From Methanobrevibacter sp. (GTDB lineage Archaea; Methanobacteriota; Methanobacteria; Methanobacteriales; Methanobacteriaceae), in NCBI GenBank assembly GCA_021442885.1, contig JABUVA010000006.1, positions 8,943-21,322 on the forward strand: a stretch of 12,380 nt of DNA, read 5' to 3'. The position numbers were made by a program, and so were the translations under genes. This document shows, piece after piece, positions 1 through 7,829 of the stretch. The first letter of the stretch is position 1, and each line of letters starts with the position of its first letter. Under the pieces are notes generated by a model that made no database searches, was not told the origin of the DNA, and saw nothing but the letters and a program-made list of their open reading frames with translations.

Positions 1-1058
1 GCAAAGAATAAACTATTACCATAGATTACTGGAGATGATGAAATAGGACTGTTAAATAAAAGAGTTCCTGGATTATAAGAAAATTCTTGTTGTCCTGAAT
101 ATTTATTTAAAACATAACCATAACCATTGTCAGAACCAAAAGCGATTTTATTATCCTTTAAAGCAGGAGTAGAAACAACAGGAGCACCAGTTGAAAATGA
201 CCATTTAATATTACCATCTCTAACATCAACACAAGTAAGATTACCACTATCAGAACCTGCATAAACATTATTATCATAATCATCTATTGAAAAAGATCCT
301 CTAATTTTATTATCAAGACTTGTTTTCCAACAAAGATTACCATTAGTAATATTATAAGAATATAAATTTCCATCATTAGAACCAATAATTACAATATCCT
401 CATTAGCAGCTGGTGTTGAATAAATCTCATCACCAGTAGTAGCAGTCCATTTTTCTTTACCATTTAAATCTAGACAATAGAATTTAGTATTAGTACTACC
501 TATAAATACACTGTCATTTGTAACAATAGGAGAAGATTTAAGATTACCTCCTAAATCAACATCAACTGTTTTGTTACCATTAAAATCAAGACCATATAAA
601 TGACCATCATTACAACCAAAGAATATAGTATCATTAGTAACAAATGGTGTTGATTCAATAGAACTTGAAGTATCGAATTCCCATGTTACTTTCTTTTTAT
701 CTATATTAATAGCTTTAAGACCTTTTTCAGTTCCAACATATAAAGTACCATTATGTATTACACAAGAAGAGTTAGATTTAGCATCTAAATCCAAATCCAT
801 ATCAACTTTACCTGTACTCATATCAATAGATTTTAGTATACCATTACTAGTAACAATATACATAAAATTATCCAATATAGCAGGAGAAGATTTTATTGGA
901 GAACCTAAATCAGTACACCAAAGATTAGAAACAAAATCAGAAGCATCTTCTAAATATCCAGTATGTGCAATATTTTCCTGGAAAGTATTCCAATCATTTG
1001 CAGCAATTGGACTAATAGCTAAAATAAAAATCATGAATATTAATAAAAGTTTTTTCAT
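1..1058 (-). CDS. Secreted PQQ-like beta-propeller repeat protein (C-terminus cut by window edge)
   Basis: The gene is open from an ATG at 1058 to the left edge: 352 residues with no stop. Residues 1-20 form a signal peptide (KK, then a hydrophobic stretch ending SPIAA), so the protein is probably exported. Next come a W-N-T-F...H-T-G-Y opening typical of PQQ-propeller proteins and about seven blade repeats of the form S-(S/T)-P-x(6-8)-hydrophobic-(x)G-S/T-x-x-G-x-L-x-x-(L/I/V)-D, starting near residues 57, 97, 136, 175, 214, 254 and 296. The fold resembles PQQ-dependent dehydrogenases and BamB, but no cofactor or catalytic residues are evident; scaffold or binding functions are more likely in archaea. 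Its ribosome binding site AGGTGA (1064-1069) overlaps the TAG stop of the permease gene, with 5 nt to the ATG. It is therefore probably translated with the upstream exporter operon. Substrate unknown. Confidence 0.85.
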   Translation of the reverse strand, partial: MKKLLLIFMIFILAISPIAANDWNTFQENIAHTGYLEDASDFVSNLWCTDLGSPIKSSPAILDNFMYIVTSNGILKSIDMSTGKVDMDLDLDAKSNSSCVIHNGTLYVGTEKGLKAINIDKKKVTWEFDTSSSIESTPFVTNDTIFFGCNDGHLYGLDFNGNKTVDVDLGGNLKSSPIVTNDSVFIGSTNTKFYCLDLNGKEKWTATTGDEIYSTPAANEDIVIIGSNDGNLYSYNITNGNLCWKTSLDNKIRGSFSIDDYDNNVYAGSDSGNLTCVDVRDGNIKWSFSTGAPVVSTPALKDNKIAFGSDNGYGYVLNKYSGQQEFSYNPGTLLFNSPISSSPVIYGNSLFF

Positions 1059-1067
1059 CAAAATCAC

Positions 1068-2255
1068 CTACACATCCCTATTAAATGTTTTAACTCCAAT
1101 AATGAAGAATAATAATGTAAACGCAATTAAAATAACAATATCTATCCACACATCTCCTAAAGTTTGACCTTTAAGCATAACTCCCCTCATAGCATCATTT
1201 AAATATGTTAATGGGAAGATATAAGCTATTTTCTGGAAAATCCAAGGCATTGTTTCAATTGGATAAAATACACCTGAAACAAACATCATTGGCATACAGA
1301 AAGGCATTACCATTTGAGTATAATCTTCTTGAGTAGAAGTTCTTGCTGATAACATAACACCAAAACCAACAAAACATATCGCACCTAACACAAGAAGTAT
1401 GAACGTCGGAATAATACCACCTTTAATCGAAACATTGAATAAAAATATAGCAAGCCCAAGTAATATTAAAGCTTTTACAAGCTCAACAAGAAGCTTGGAT
1501 ATGATTTTTCCTCCAATAACAGTAGAAATATTAGTAGGAGTCATAAATAATCTAGGTAATTCTCCAGTTTCACGTTCACCAGCAATAGATGAACCCATAC
1601 CCATCATACAACTCATCATAATAGTCATGCCTAAAATAGCTGGAACTAAAAAGTCCATATACCTAATATTACCATATATTTTAGTAATGTGTAAACTTAC
1701 AGCTTCAGAAAATTCATTTAAAGTATTGTCTGTATTATGATTAGCAGAAGCGTTTTGTTGAGATAATTGAACTGTTCCTTGGCTACTAGCTAGTTGCATA
1801 TTTTGAGATTGACTAGCCATTGCTGAAATCTTAGAGAAAATTCCTTGAGTAGCAGGAATTATAACCTGAGATGCCATCTGATCCGATGAATCTAAATAAA
1901 GAGTTACAGATTTCGAACCCGTACTATTAGAATCATAATCAGCCGGCAGAATAATTGCTGCTTTTACTTTTCCATCATCAACCATTTGTTTAGCATTATC
2001 AATATTGTCCGTTACTTCAACAACTTTATAAACATCTGTATCTTTTATTGTTTCTAATGTCATGTTAGATAGTTGACCATTATCTTGAGAAACAACAACT
2101 ATTGGTAGATTTGATAATTCTCCACCCATACCATATCCAAATAATAACATCATAATAAGTGGAAATACAATCATAGCTACAATACGAGGAGGATGTCTTT
2201 TAAGACTTAATAGGTCTTTTTTAATTAACCAATATATTTTTTTAAGCTCGCTCAT
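1068..2255 (-). CDS. ABC-2 type transporter permease
   Basis: Membrane subunit of an ABC exporter. The start used here is the second in-frame ATG (2255; 395 residues), because AGGTGA at 2262-2267 sits 6 nt from it but directly abuts the upstream ATG at 2261. A cytoplasmic N-terminus and one membrane segment (about residues 24-42, IVAMIVFPLIMMLLFGYG) lead into a long, probably extracytoplasmic region (about 45-200) rich in S, Q and N. About five more membrane segments follow in the C-terminal half. A conserved cytoplasmic stretch, R-E-x-G-E-L-x-R-L-x-x-T-P, lies between segments 2 and 3. This layout is the ABC2_membrane_3 / YhgE-YbhR type, exporters of drugs, lipids or polymers; the substrate cannot be read. 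The gene overlaps the 3' end of the ATPase gene by 14 nt, so the two are probably translationally coupled. Confidence 0.9.
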   Translation of the reverse strand: MSELKKIYWLIKKDLLSLKRHPPRIVAMIVFPLIMMLLFGYGMGGELSNLPIVVVSQDNGQLSNMTLETIKDTDVYKVVEVTDNIDNAKQMVDDGKVKAAIILPADYDSNSTGSKSVTLYLDSSDQMASQVIIPATQGIFSKISAMASQSQNMQLASSQGTVQLSQQNASANHNTDNTLNEFSEAVSLHITKIYGNIRYMDFLVPAILGMTIMMSCMMGMGSSIAGERETGELPRLFMTPTNISTVIGGKIISKLLVELVKALILLGLAIFLFNVSIKGGIIPTFILLVLGAICFVGFGVMLSARTSTQEDYTQMVMPFCMPMMFVSGVFYPIETMPWIFQKIAYIFPLTYLNDAMRGVMLKGQTLGDVWIDIVILIAFTLLFFIIGVKTFNRDV

Positions 2256-3339
2256 CTTCATTCACCTCTGCAGTAGCTTTCATAAATACATCTTCAAGAG
2301 ATGGTTCTTCAGTAGCTATTGATTTAATATTAATACCTTTAGATATGATATTTTTTAAAATATTAGAAATAGCTTCATCATTAAAATTATCAATTCTAAG
2401 AGTTATACGTCCATTATGTGAAATATTAACTTTATGTACATAAGGATTATTTCTTAAATCTTCAATAATTTCTGGAGAATTATCTTCTAATATAAATGAT
2501 ATTTTTCTAAATAAAAGATGGTCTAAATCATCATCAATTTTTTCTGAAAATACATCAGTTGCATGAGTTTGAGTTAAATCTTCAATTTCAGCTTTTTCTT
2601 TAAGAATTGATTCTAAAGAATTACTAATATCAGCATCATGTTCTTTTTTAACTGATACTGCCAAACCATCTTTAAGTGCTTGAGGAGTATCGTAGGCAAC
2701 TAGATTTCCAGTATTTATAATGCCTAAAAAGTCACAAAGTTTATCAACTTCGTACATATCATGGGAACATAAAATAATGGTGTGTCCATCATCATTAAGT
2801 TCTCTAATTAAATCCCAAAGAATTCTTTTAGTAGTTGGATCAAGACCTATTGTAGGTTCGTCTAAAAATAAAATATCTGGACGATGAACTAAACTAGCTA
2901 CAAGAGATGCTTTTTGTTTTTGACCTCCTGATAATTGTTTAACAAGTTTGTCTTTTGCATACTTTATATCTACTAATTCCATTAAATCTTCTATTCTATC
3001 AAATTTCTCATCTACTGGAACACCATAGAAATCAGCACATAACTCTGCGTTTTCAAGAATTGTTAAATCATTATACAAACTAACTTGTTGTGGTACCATA
3101 CCTATTATTTCTCTAACTTCGTTAGGATTTTTAGTTATATCGTATCCACCAACAATACCTGTACCTTCAGTAGGTTGTATTAAACAAGTAAGCATTTTAA
3201 TTGAAGTAGTTTTACCAGCCCCATTTGGACCAAGTAATCCAAAAATTGATTTGTCTGGAATTTTAAGATTTAGAGAATTAACTGCTGTGAAATTCTTATA
3301 TTTTTTAGTAAGATTTTCAGTTTCAATAGCATATTTCAT
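2242..3339 (-). CDS. ABC transporter ATP-binding protein (exporter, DrrA/CcmA type)
   Basis: The energising subunit for the adjacent permease. All ABC ATPase motifs are present (numbered from the ATG at 3339): Walker A GPNGAGKT 37-44, Q-loop Q84, signature LSGGQ 136-140, Walker B ILFLDEP 156-162 and switch H193. The C-terminal 130 residues form an extension ending in the exporter-type sequence EEPSLEDVFMK, found in DrrA/YbhF-like multidrug or polysaccharide exporters. An in-frame ATG at 3360 would add 7 residues, but AAGGAGGA (3344-3351) lies just upstream of the ATG at 3339, so the shorter form (365 residues) is chosen. It begins 1 nt after the PadR stop codon, indicating co-transcription and coupled translation with the regulator. 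Confidence 0.93.
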   Translation of the reverse strand: MKYAIETENLTKKYKNFTAVNSLNLKIPDKSIFGLLGPNGAGKTTSIKMLTCLIQPTEGTGIVGGYDITKNPNEVREIIGMVPQQVSLYNDLTILENAELCADFYGVPVDEKFDRIEDLMELVDIKYAKDKLVKQLSGGQKQKASLVASLVHRPDILFLDEPTIGLDPTTKRILWDLIRELNDDGHTIILCSHDMYEVDKLCDFLGIINTGNLVAYDTPQALKDGLAVSVKKEHDADISNSLESILKEKAEIEDLTQTHATDVFSEKIDDDLDHLLFRKISFILEDNSPEIIEDLRNNPYVHKVNISHNGRITLRIDNFNDEAISNILKNIISKGINIKSIATEEPSLEDVFMKATAEVNEDERA

Positions 3340-3340
3340 A

Positions 3341-3760
3341 CTATCCTCCTTGTTTATCATAACCAGTCATATCATTGAAAAATTCTACCCAAAGATCATC
3401 GTGAATTAAACTAACCCATCTAACTTTAATAGAGTCTAGGAATTTAGTTCCTTCATTGGTAATTTCATAAAATTTAACATTTTTATTATTGATTACTCCT
3501 TCTTCACTTTTAATAAGGCCGTTTTCTTCCATTTTTTTTAATATTGGATATATTTTAGCAGGGTTGAATTTTTTAGATTTTTCAGAAAAATTCTCATCCT
3601 CCCTAAATACCTTAAAAAATTTGTCTAGTTCAATAGAAATTCCATATCCATGAATTTTTTGTTGGCTAATTATCCATAAAATTAGAATACGGGAAATTCC
3701 ATTGTGAAATTGTTTTACAAATAGTTTATTAGATTCATTTAAAGTTTCATAAGTTTTCAT
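3341..3760 (-). CDS. PadR-family transcriptional regulator
   Basis: A 139-residue winged-helix DNA-binding protein. The PadR hallmarks are visible: a helix carrying HGYGI (about 37-41) and, after a linker, the recognition helix and wing A-K-I-Y-P-I-L-K-K-M-E-E-N-G-L-I-K-S, followed by Y-E-I-T-x-E-G. The C-terminus after about residue 105 is short, so the dimerisation helix is of the small PadR-s1 type or a variant. The start is supported by AGGAGG at 3766-3771, 5 nt upstream. The gene heads the ABC ATPase/permease/propeller operon. PadR proteins commonly repress a neighbouring exporter and their own gene and are released by the exported compound, so that role is inferred here. The ligand is unknown. 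Confidence 0.88.
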   Translation of the reverse strand: MKTYETLNESNKLFVKQFHNGISRILILWIISQQKIHGYGISIELDKFFKVFREDENFSEKSKKFNPAKIYPILKKMEENGLIKSEEGVINNKNVKFYEITNEGTKFLDSIKVRWVSLIHDDLWVEFFNDMTGYDKQGG

Positions 3761-3782
3761 GTTTGCCTCCTATATTAAACTA

Positions 3783-3808
3783 TTATATATAAAAAATTAA
3801 TATATAAA
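3783..3808 (-). promoter_or_regulatory. Probable TATA elements and AT inverted repeat for the PadR-ABC operon
   Basis: Read on the minus strand, two TATA-like boxes lie here, around 3801-3808 (overlapping the end of the HAD gene) and 3784-3792. The first would start a transcript near 3777, leaving a leader of about 17 nt that keeps the GGAGG site. The two boxes are also the arms of an inverted repeat (TTATATAT, 9 nt, ATATATAA at 3783-3790 and 3800-3807). A PadR dimer bound there would block the promoter, but the arms are pure A/T, so this is weak evidence. Confidence 0.35.
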
Positions 3809-4603
3809 ATTTTCTATTATAGTGATAATTTCTGAAAATTTATTAATCTTAAAATCAGTAATATTTAAAAGCTTGTCTGAAACCTCTTCAGATTGTTCTA
3901 AAGTTAAAATTGATAAATCAGCAGCATTAAAAGCTAAAATATCATTTAAACCATCCCCGACCATTGCAACTTTATAATCTTCACTTTGAAGCTGTTTTAC
4001 AATCTCACATTTACCATGAGTAGAAACAGTACCAAAAGCATTGTTAGGATTAATGTCCAATAGAATAGCTAACTCTTTAATAGCTCCTTTCCTATCACCA
4101 GAAGCAATGAAAAATTCAACACCTTCATCTTGTAATTTAGATACAGTAGATTTAACAGAAGGGAATAATTTACCAGCAGAAGTAATAGTATACCTAATTC
4201 TTTTCTCTTTAATATCAATAATTAAAGCAGAACCATTACATAATTCAAAATTAGGGATTTTATCTTTTAAAACATTGAACCCATCTAAAATATCACCAAT
4301 AGTAGCTACTCTATCATTATAAATAATATCTGCAACTACACTTCTAGGAATTTCTTTATTAGGAAAACTAACATCAAAATCAATATTATATTTATTAACA
4401 ATATCAGAAATTAAAAAATCTCTAGGAAGTCCAATAAGTTCTCTAGTATCAAACTGTAAAATAACCAAATTAAGATATTCTCCAGAATCAATTAAATCCA
4501 AAGAATTAATATTAGTTAAAATATCACCAGATTCAATATCTTTAATTGCCCTATACCTCTCAAGGATAGTTCCTGAATTATCACAAACAACAGCTTTTTT
4601 CAT
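3797..4603 (-). CDS. HAD-superfamily hydrolase, soluble P-type-ATPase-like
   Basis: A 268-residue protein with the four HAD motifs: D8 in the motif I stretch D-N-S-G-T, S168 in ASGD (motif II), K198 in THGKCEIV (motif III) and GDGLND 216-221 (motif IV). Motifs I and II resemble P-type ATPases (DKTGT, TGD) rather than ordinary phosphatases, since position D+2 is Ser instead of Asp. No membrane segments are present, so it is a soluble relative. About 130 residues separate motif I from the region before motif II, longer than in minimal soluble P-ATPase-like phosphatases, so it probably carries its own cap domain. A cytoplasmic phosphatase role is likely; the substrate is unknown. It lies 36 nt upstream of padR on the same strand and could be co-transcribed. 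No clear ribosome binding site precedes the ATG, suggesting a short leader or leaderless mRNA. Confidence 0.8.
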   Translation of the reverse strand: MKKAVVCDNSGTILERYRAIKDIESGDILTNINSLDLIDSGEYLNLVILQFDTRELIGLPRDFLISDIVNKYNIDFDVSFPNKEIPRSVVADIIYNDRVATIGDILDGFNVLKDKIPNFELCNGSALIIDIKEKRIRYTITSAGKLFPSVKSTVSKLQDEGVEFFIASGDRKGAIKELAILLDINPNNAFGTVSTHGKCEIVKQLQSEDYKVAMVGDGLNDILAFNAADLSILTLEQSEEVSDKLLNITDFKINKFSEIITIIENFIY

Positions 4604-4675
4604 AATGTTAAATATATTATATCTAAAAAATTAAAAATGTTTCTACTGAAAATTTAAAAATATCAAATAGTACAA

Positions 4676-4690
4676 AAACCGAATATATTT
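4676..4690 (+). promoter_or_regulatory. Archaeal BRE/TATA promoter of gatA
   Basis: A purine-containing BRE-like stretch (AAACCGA, 4676-4682) runs straight into a TATA box (ATATATTT, 4683-4690). Transcription would start near 4713, giving a leader of about 34 nt that includes the AGGTG ribosome binding site at 4737-4741. The 143-nt divergent region 4604-4746 must also hold the promoter of the HAD gene, but I could not fix that one with confidence. Confidence 0.55.
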
Positions 4691-4746
4691 AAACATTAAA
4701 AAATAAATTAATACTTATTATATATTATGATTATTTAGGTGTTCTA

Positions 4747-6117
4747 ATGAATGTTATTGAAAAATTAAACTCCATAAAAAATCAAGAAATAACAGCTAGA
4801 GACAATGTGGAGCAATATATAAACGTTATCGATGAGAAAAATGACTCCATTAACGCTTTTCTAGAAAAAAATTATGAAAAAGCTATTGAACAAGCTGAAG
4901 CTATTGATAAAAAAATAGCTAATGGAGAAGATGTAGGAGCTTTAGCTGGACTTGTATTTGGAATTAAAGCAAATATAAATGTTGAAGATATTATAACTTC
5001 AGCAGCATCAAAAACTTTAGATAATTATATTGGAAGTTATAATGCTACTGTAGTTGAAAGAATTCTTGAAGAAGATGGAATTATAATAGGAATTAACAAT
5101 ATGGATGAGTTTGCAGCTGGAAGTTCAACTGAAACTTCTTATTATGGTCCTGTTCAGAATCCTGCAGCTCCTGGAAGAATTCCTGGTGGTTCCAGTGGTG
5201 GTAGTGCCGCTGCAATAGCTAGTGATATGTGTGATATTGCAATAGGTTCTGATACTGGTGGTTCTATTAGAAATCCTGCTTCCCATTGTGGTGTTGTTGG
5301 TTTTAAACCTACTTATGGACTTGTTTCAAGACAAGGACTTCTTGATTTATCAATGAGTTTAGATCAAATTGGACCTTTAGCTCGTGATGTAAGTGGAATA
5401 GCTGTTGCATTAAATACTATTGTTGATTATGATTCAACTGAATGTACATCTCTTAAAGAAGATCCTATTGATTTTACTTCTGTTTTAGATGAAACTTCTC
5501 TTGAAGGTATGAAAATAGCTGTTTGTAAAGAGTTTATTGATGTAACTGATGATGAAATTAATAAAACTGTTAATAAAGCTATTCAAAAATTAGTAGATTG
5601 TGGAGCTGAACTTGTTGAAGTATCATTTGATAATATTGATCTTTGTCTTCCAACTTATTATTTAATTAATTATGTTGAGTTCTTTTCAGCTACTAGAAAA
5701 TACGATGGTAGAGATTATGGTTATAGAATTGAAGAAGTATGTGGTGAAGAAGTTTTAAGAAGAATTGAAATTGGTTCTCATATTTCTCAAAAAGAGTTTA
5801 GTGGAAAATTCTATAAAAAAGCTTTACAAGCTAGGTCTCTTATACGTGGGGAAATTAATGCAATGCTTGAAAATGTTGATTTAATTGTTGGCCCTACTGT
5901 TCCAAAACTTCCTCATATGATTGGTGATGAATTATCTCCACTTGAAATGTATGCTTATGATATTTTAACTGTAATAGCTAATTTAGCTGGAATTCCTGCA
6001 GCTAGTATTAAAGCTGGTGAGGTTGATGGTATTCCTGTAGGTTTACAACTTCAAGCTAAACCATTAGATGATTTAAAAATTATTAAGGCTATGAGTGTAT
6101 TTGAAAACACTCAATAA
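4747..6117 (+). CDS. gatA: Asp-tRNA(Asn)/Glu-tRNA(Gln) amidotransferase subunit A
   Basis: Amidase-family subunit of GatCAB. It hydrolyses glutamine and passes ammonia to GatB, which amidates the mischarged aminoacyl-tRNA in the cytoplasm. The amidase signature is intact, and spacing fits the Ser-cisSer-Lys triad: K74 (in GIK), S149 (in PGGSSGGS) and nucleophile S173 (in GSDTGGSIR). The length (456 residues) is normal for archaeal GatA, slightly shorter than bacterial forms. Archaea use GatDE for Gln-tRNA(Gln), so this complex most likely makes Asn-tRNA(Asn); that is family knowledge, not visible here. gatB and gatC are not in the window, consistent with dispersed gat genes. The start is supported by AGGTG 5 nt upstream. 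A T-rich tract follows the stop, so the gene appears monocistronic. Confidence 0.96.
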   Translation: MNVIEKLNSIKNQEITARDNVEQYINVIDEKNDSINAFLEKNYEKAIEQAEAIDKKIANGEDVGALAGLVFGIKANINVEDIITSAASKTLDNYIGSYNATVVERILEEDGIIIGINNMDEFAAGSSTETSYYGPVQNPAAPGRIPGGSSGGSAAAIASDMCDIAIGSDTGGSIRNPASHCGVVGFKPTYGLVSRQGLLDLSMSLDQIGPLARDVSGIAVALNTIVDYDSTECTSLKEDPIDFTSVLDETSLEGMKIAVCKEFIDVTDDEINKTVNKAIQKLVDCGAELVEVSFDNIDLCLPTYYLINYVEFFSATRKYDGRDYGYRIEEVCGEEVLRRIEIGSHISQKEFSGKFYKKALQARSLIRGEINAMLENVDLIVGPTVPKLPHMIGDELSPLEMYAYDILTVIANLAGIPAASIKAGEVDGIPVGLQLQAKPLDDLKIIKAMSVFENTQ

Positions 6118-6137
6118 TTTTCTTTTTTTATATTTTT
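6118..6137 (+). terminator. T-rich terminator after gatA
   Basis: Immediately after the gatA TAA stop there is a run of T-rich sequence (T4, C, T7, then T5 within 20 nt) with no GC stem. Archaeal RNA polymerase terminates on such U-tracts. Confidence 0.5.
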
Positions 6138-6156
6138 ACACTTGAAACCTATGTCT

Positions 6157-6168
6157 AAAATATATTAA
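6157..6168 (+). promoter_or_regulatory. Probable TATA box of the CobB/CbiA-like gene
   Basis: AAAATATATTA-like box about 40 nt before the ATG. Initiation near 6190 would leave a leader of about 13 nt with only a weak Shine-Dalgarno (GAGCGAT, 6193-6199). Confidence 0.4.
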
Positions 6169-6202
6169 TTTTATTATGACTTAATCTAAAAAGAGCGATA
6201 AA

Positions 6203-7699
6203 ATGAAAAAAATTGGAATAACATATATAAAAGGAGCAGTTCCAGGATTTGAAAATTTTGGAAAACTACCAACAGATTTTGTAAACTCAGAAGGTCTTGT
6301 TAATGGAGTTCCAGCACATGAAGAATTAGATGCTCTTATAATTCCAGGAGGAACATTAATAGAATCTGCTGATTATAATGATTCCTTTAAAAAAGAAATT
6401 AAACTAATGGCAAAAGAAGGTAAGCCAGTAATTGGAATTTGTGCTGGTTTTCAACTGTTAGGAAATCAAACAGATGTAGGTCGTAAGTCTGAATTTCCAA
6501 TTATAAAAGAAGGTCTTGGTTTAATTAATGTTGAATTTTCACCACTAGTTTCAAGTGATCGTGTTAGGGCAAAAGTATTTAACAATTCATTTCTTGTTAA
6601 AAATCAAAAAGAAGATGTTACAGGTTTTCACACACATACTTATGGAAAAATTACAGGAGATGCAAAACCTTTATTTTACTCACAAATTCAAAGAATGAAC
6701 TATTCAGATGTTAATTCAGATAACAAGTACAATATATTTTCAGGTGCAGTAAATGATGATGGAAATGTTATTGGTACAATGATTCATAATATATTAGATG
6801 AAAATCCAATACTTGTTAAAAATCTATTTGAATATATAGACGCAACAGAAGAAGATATAGAAAGTGTTTATAAAAGAAATCATGAATATAGAAGAAAATT
6901 AAATGAAGAAGTTGGAATTAAAACAAAAATAGCTATTGATAAAAGACCTAATGTTAAAAACCCTAAGTTTTTAATAATAGGAAGTGATGGATCTGAAAGT
7001 GGAAAAACATTTATACAAACAGGGCTTGCTGGAGCTTTAAGAAAAAGAGGATATAAGGTTTGTCTTTTAAAAGTTGGTCCTGATGCAAGAGATATAATTC
7101 CAGGATTATACCTAACAAAAGGAAATATGGAAGAGTATAGTTGTATAAAAATAGGTCATCTAGGTTGGTGTGATTTAGAATCTGGTATAAATAAAATTAA
7201 AGATTCAGATTATGATATTGTTATTATTGAAGGTGTTATGAGCGTATTTACAGGTATTTTAAATAAAATAACTCCTTATTCAGCAAGTGAAATAGCTATA
7301 GCTGGAAATATTCCATTATTACTTGTTAGTGGAGTTAATAAAGGTGGAATAGAAACTTCAGCAGTTAATTTAGTATCTCATGCAAATCTTCTTGAAAAAT
7401 TAGGTGTTGATGTTAAAGGTGTTATTCTAAACAAAGTTTATAATGAGGAAATTTTTAAAAATACCATTCCATATATAAAAAATAATACAAATGTAGAAGA
7501 GGTATTTTCAGTTGATAAATTTAAAATGCCTACAAGAGGAAGTATTCCAGAAATTGAAATTAAGTATGATTTATTTTCACTAGCTGCTTTAGAAACTGTT
7601 GAGAAAAATTTAGATATAGATAAAATAATATCAATGGCTAGAGAAGTAGAATTTAATGGTTATTTAACATTTGATGAGATTAAAGAGAAATTTAATTAA
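6203..7699 (+). CDS. CobB/CbiA-like protein with reversed domain order (GATase then P-loop synthetase)
   Basis: A 498-residue two-domain protein. Residues 1-235 look like a class I glutamine amidotransferase of the CobB/CobQ type: IIPGG (46-50), nucleophile C80 in GICAGFQLLG, FHTHTYG at 142-148 and catalytic H195 in GTMIHN. Residues 255-498 look like the P-loop synthetase half of CbiA: Walker A SDGSESGKT (261-269), KVGPD...PG (290-301, compare KxGPDYIDPG in CbiA) and IIEGVM (341-346). In CbiA, CbiP and CfbB the P-loop half comes first, so this gene is permuted. The expected chemistry is ATP-dependent amidation of a carboxylate with glutamine as nitrogen donor. The substrate could be a corrinoid, an F430 precursor or something unrelated; no cobalamin or F430 gene is adjacent. 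It probably runs alone between gatA and sepS. Domain assignment is firm; substrate is unknown. Confidence 0.8.
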   Translation: MKKIGITYIKGAVPGFENFGKLPTDFVNSEGLVNGVPAHEELDALIIPGGTLIESADYNDSFKKEIKLMAKEGKPVIGICAGFQLLGNQTDVGRKSEFPIIKEGLGLINVEFSPLVSSDRVRAKVFNNSFLVKNQKEDVTGFHTHTYGKITGDAKPLFYSQIQRMNYSDVNSDNKYNIFSGAVNDDGNVIGTMIHNILDENPILVKNLFEYIDATEEDIESVYKRNHEYRRKLNEEVGIKTKIAIDKRPNVKNPKFLIIGSDGSESGKTFIQTGLAGALRKRGYKVCLLKVGPDARDIIPGLYLTKGNMEEYSCIKIGHLGWCDLESGINKIKDSDYDIVIIEGVMSVFTGILNKITPYSASEIAIAGNIPLLLVSGVNKGGIETSAVNLVSHANLLEKLGVDVKGVILNKVYNEEIFKNTIPYIKNNTNVEEVFSVDKFKMPTRGSIPEIEIKYDLFSLAALETVEKNLDIDKIISMAREVEFNGYLTFDEIKEKFN

Positions 7700-7764
7700 T
7701 AATTTCTTTTCAGATTATGGATAAGCTTAAATAGTATTAAAATATGGATTTTAAATTTAAAAAG

Positions 7765-7781
7765 AGAGATATTATATAAAA
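7765..7781 (+). promoter_or_regulatory. Probable promoter of the sepS-ribK operon
   Basis: A TATA box (ATTATATAAA, 7771-7780) follows a purine-rich BRE-like stretch (GAGAGAT, 7764-7770). The predicted start near 7803 leaves a leader of about 27 nt that includes the strong GGGGGAG ribosome binding site at 7818-7824. Confidence 0.5.
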
Positions 7782-7829
7782 TATTAAAAATAAAATAATA
7801 AAATAATAAGTAGCTATGGGGGAGTATTT

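Noticed and set aside
1399..1740. Plus-strand open frame of 113 codons inside the permease gene
   Set aside because: It lies wholly antisense to a well-supported ABC-2 permease, has no ribosome binding site or recognisable motif, and its composition is what the reverse complement of a membrane protein gives.
3340..3360. Longer start of the ABC ATPase at 3360
   Set aside because: The AAGGAGGA ribosome binding site lies inside this extension and points to the ATG at 3339; the family N-terminus also fits the shorter form.
4041..4322. Plus-strand open frame of 93 codons inside the HAD gene
   Set aside because: Antisense to intact HAD motifs, with no ribosome binding site or family resemblance.
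7816..7829. ATG at 7816 as an alternative sepS start
   Set aside because: It is 14 nt upstream of the TTG and so out of frame, and it overlaps the Shine-Dalgarno sequence itself.
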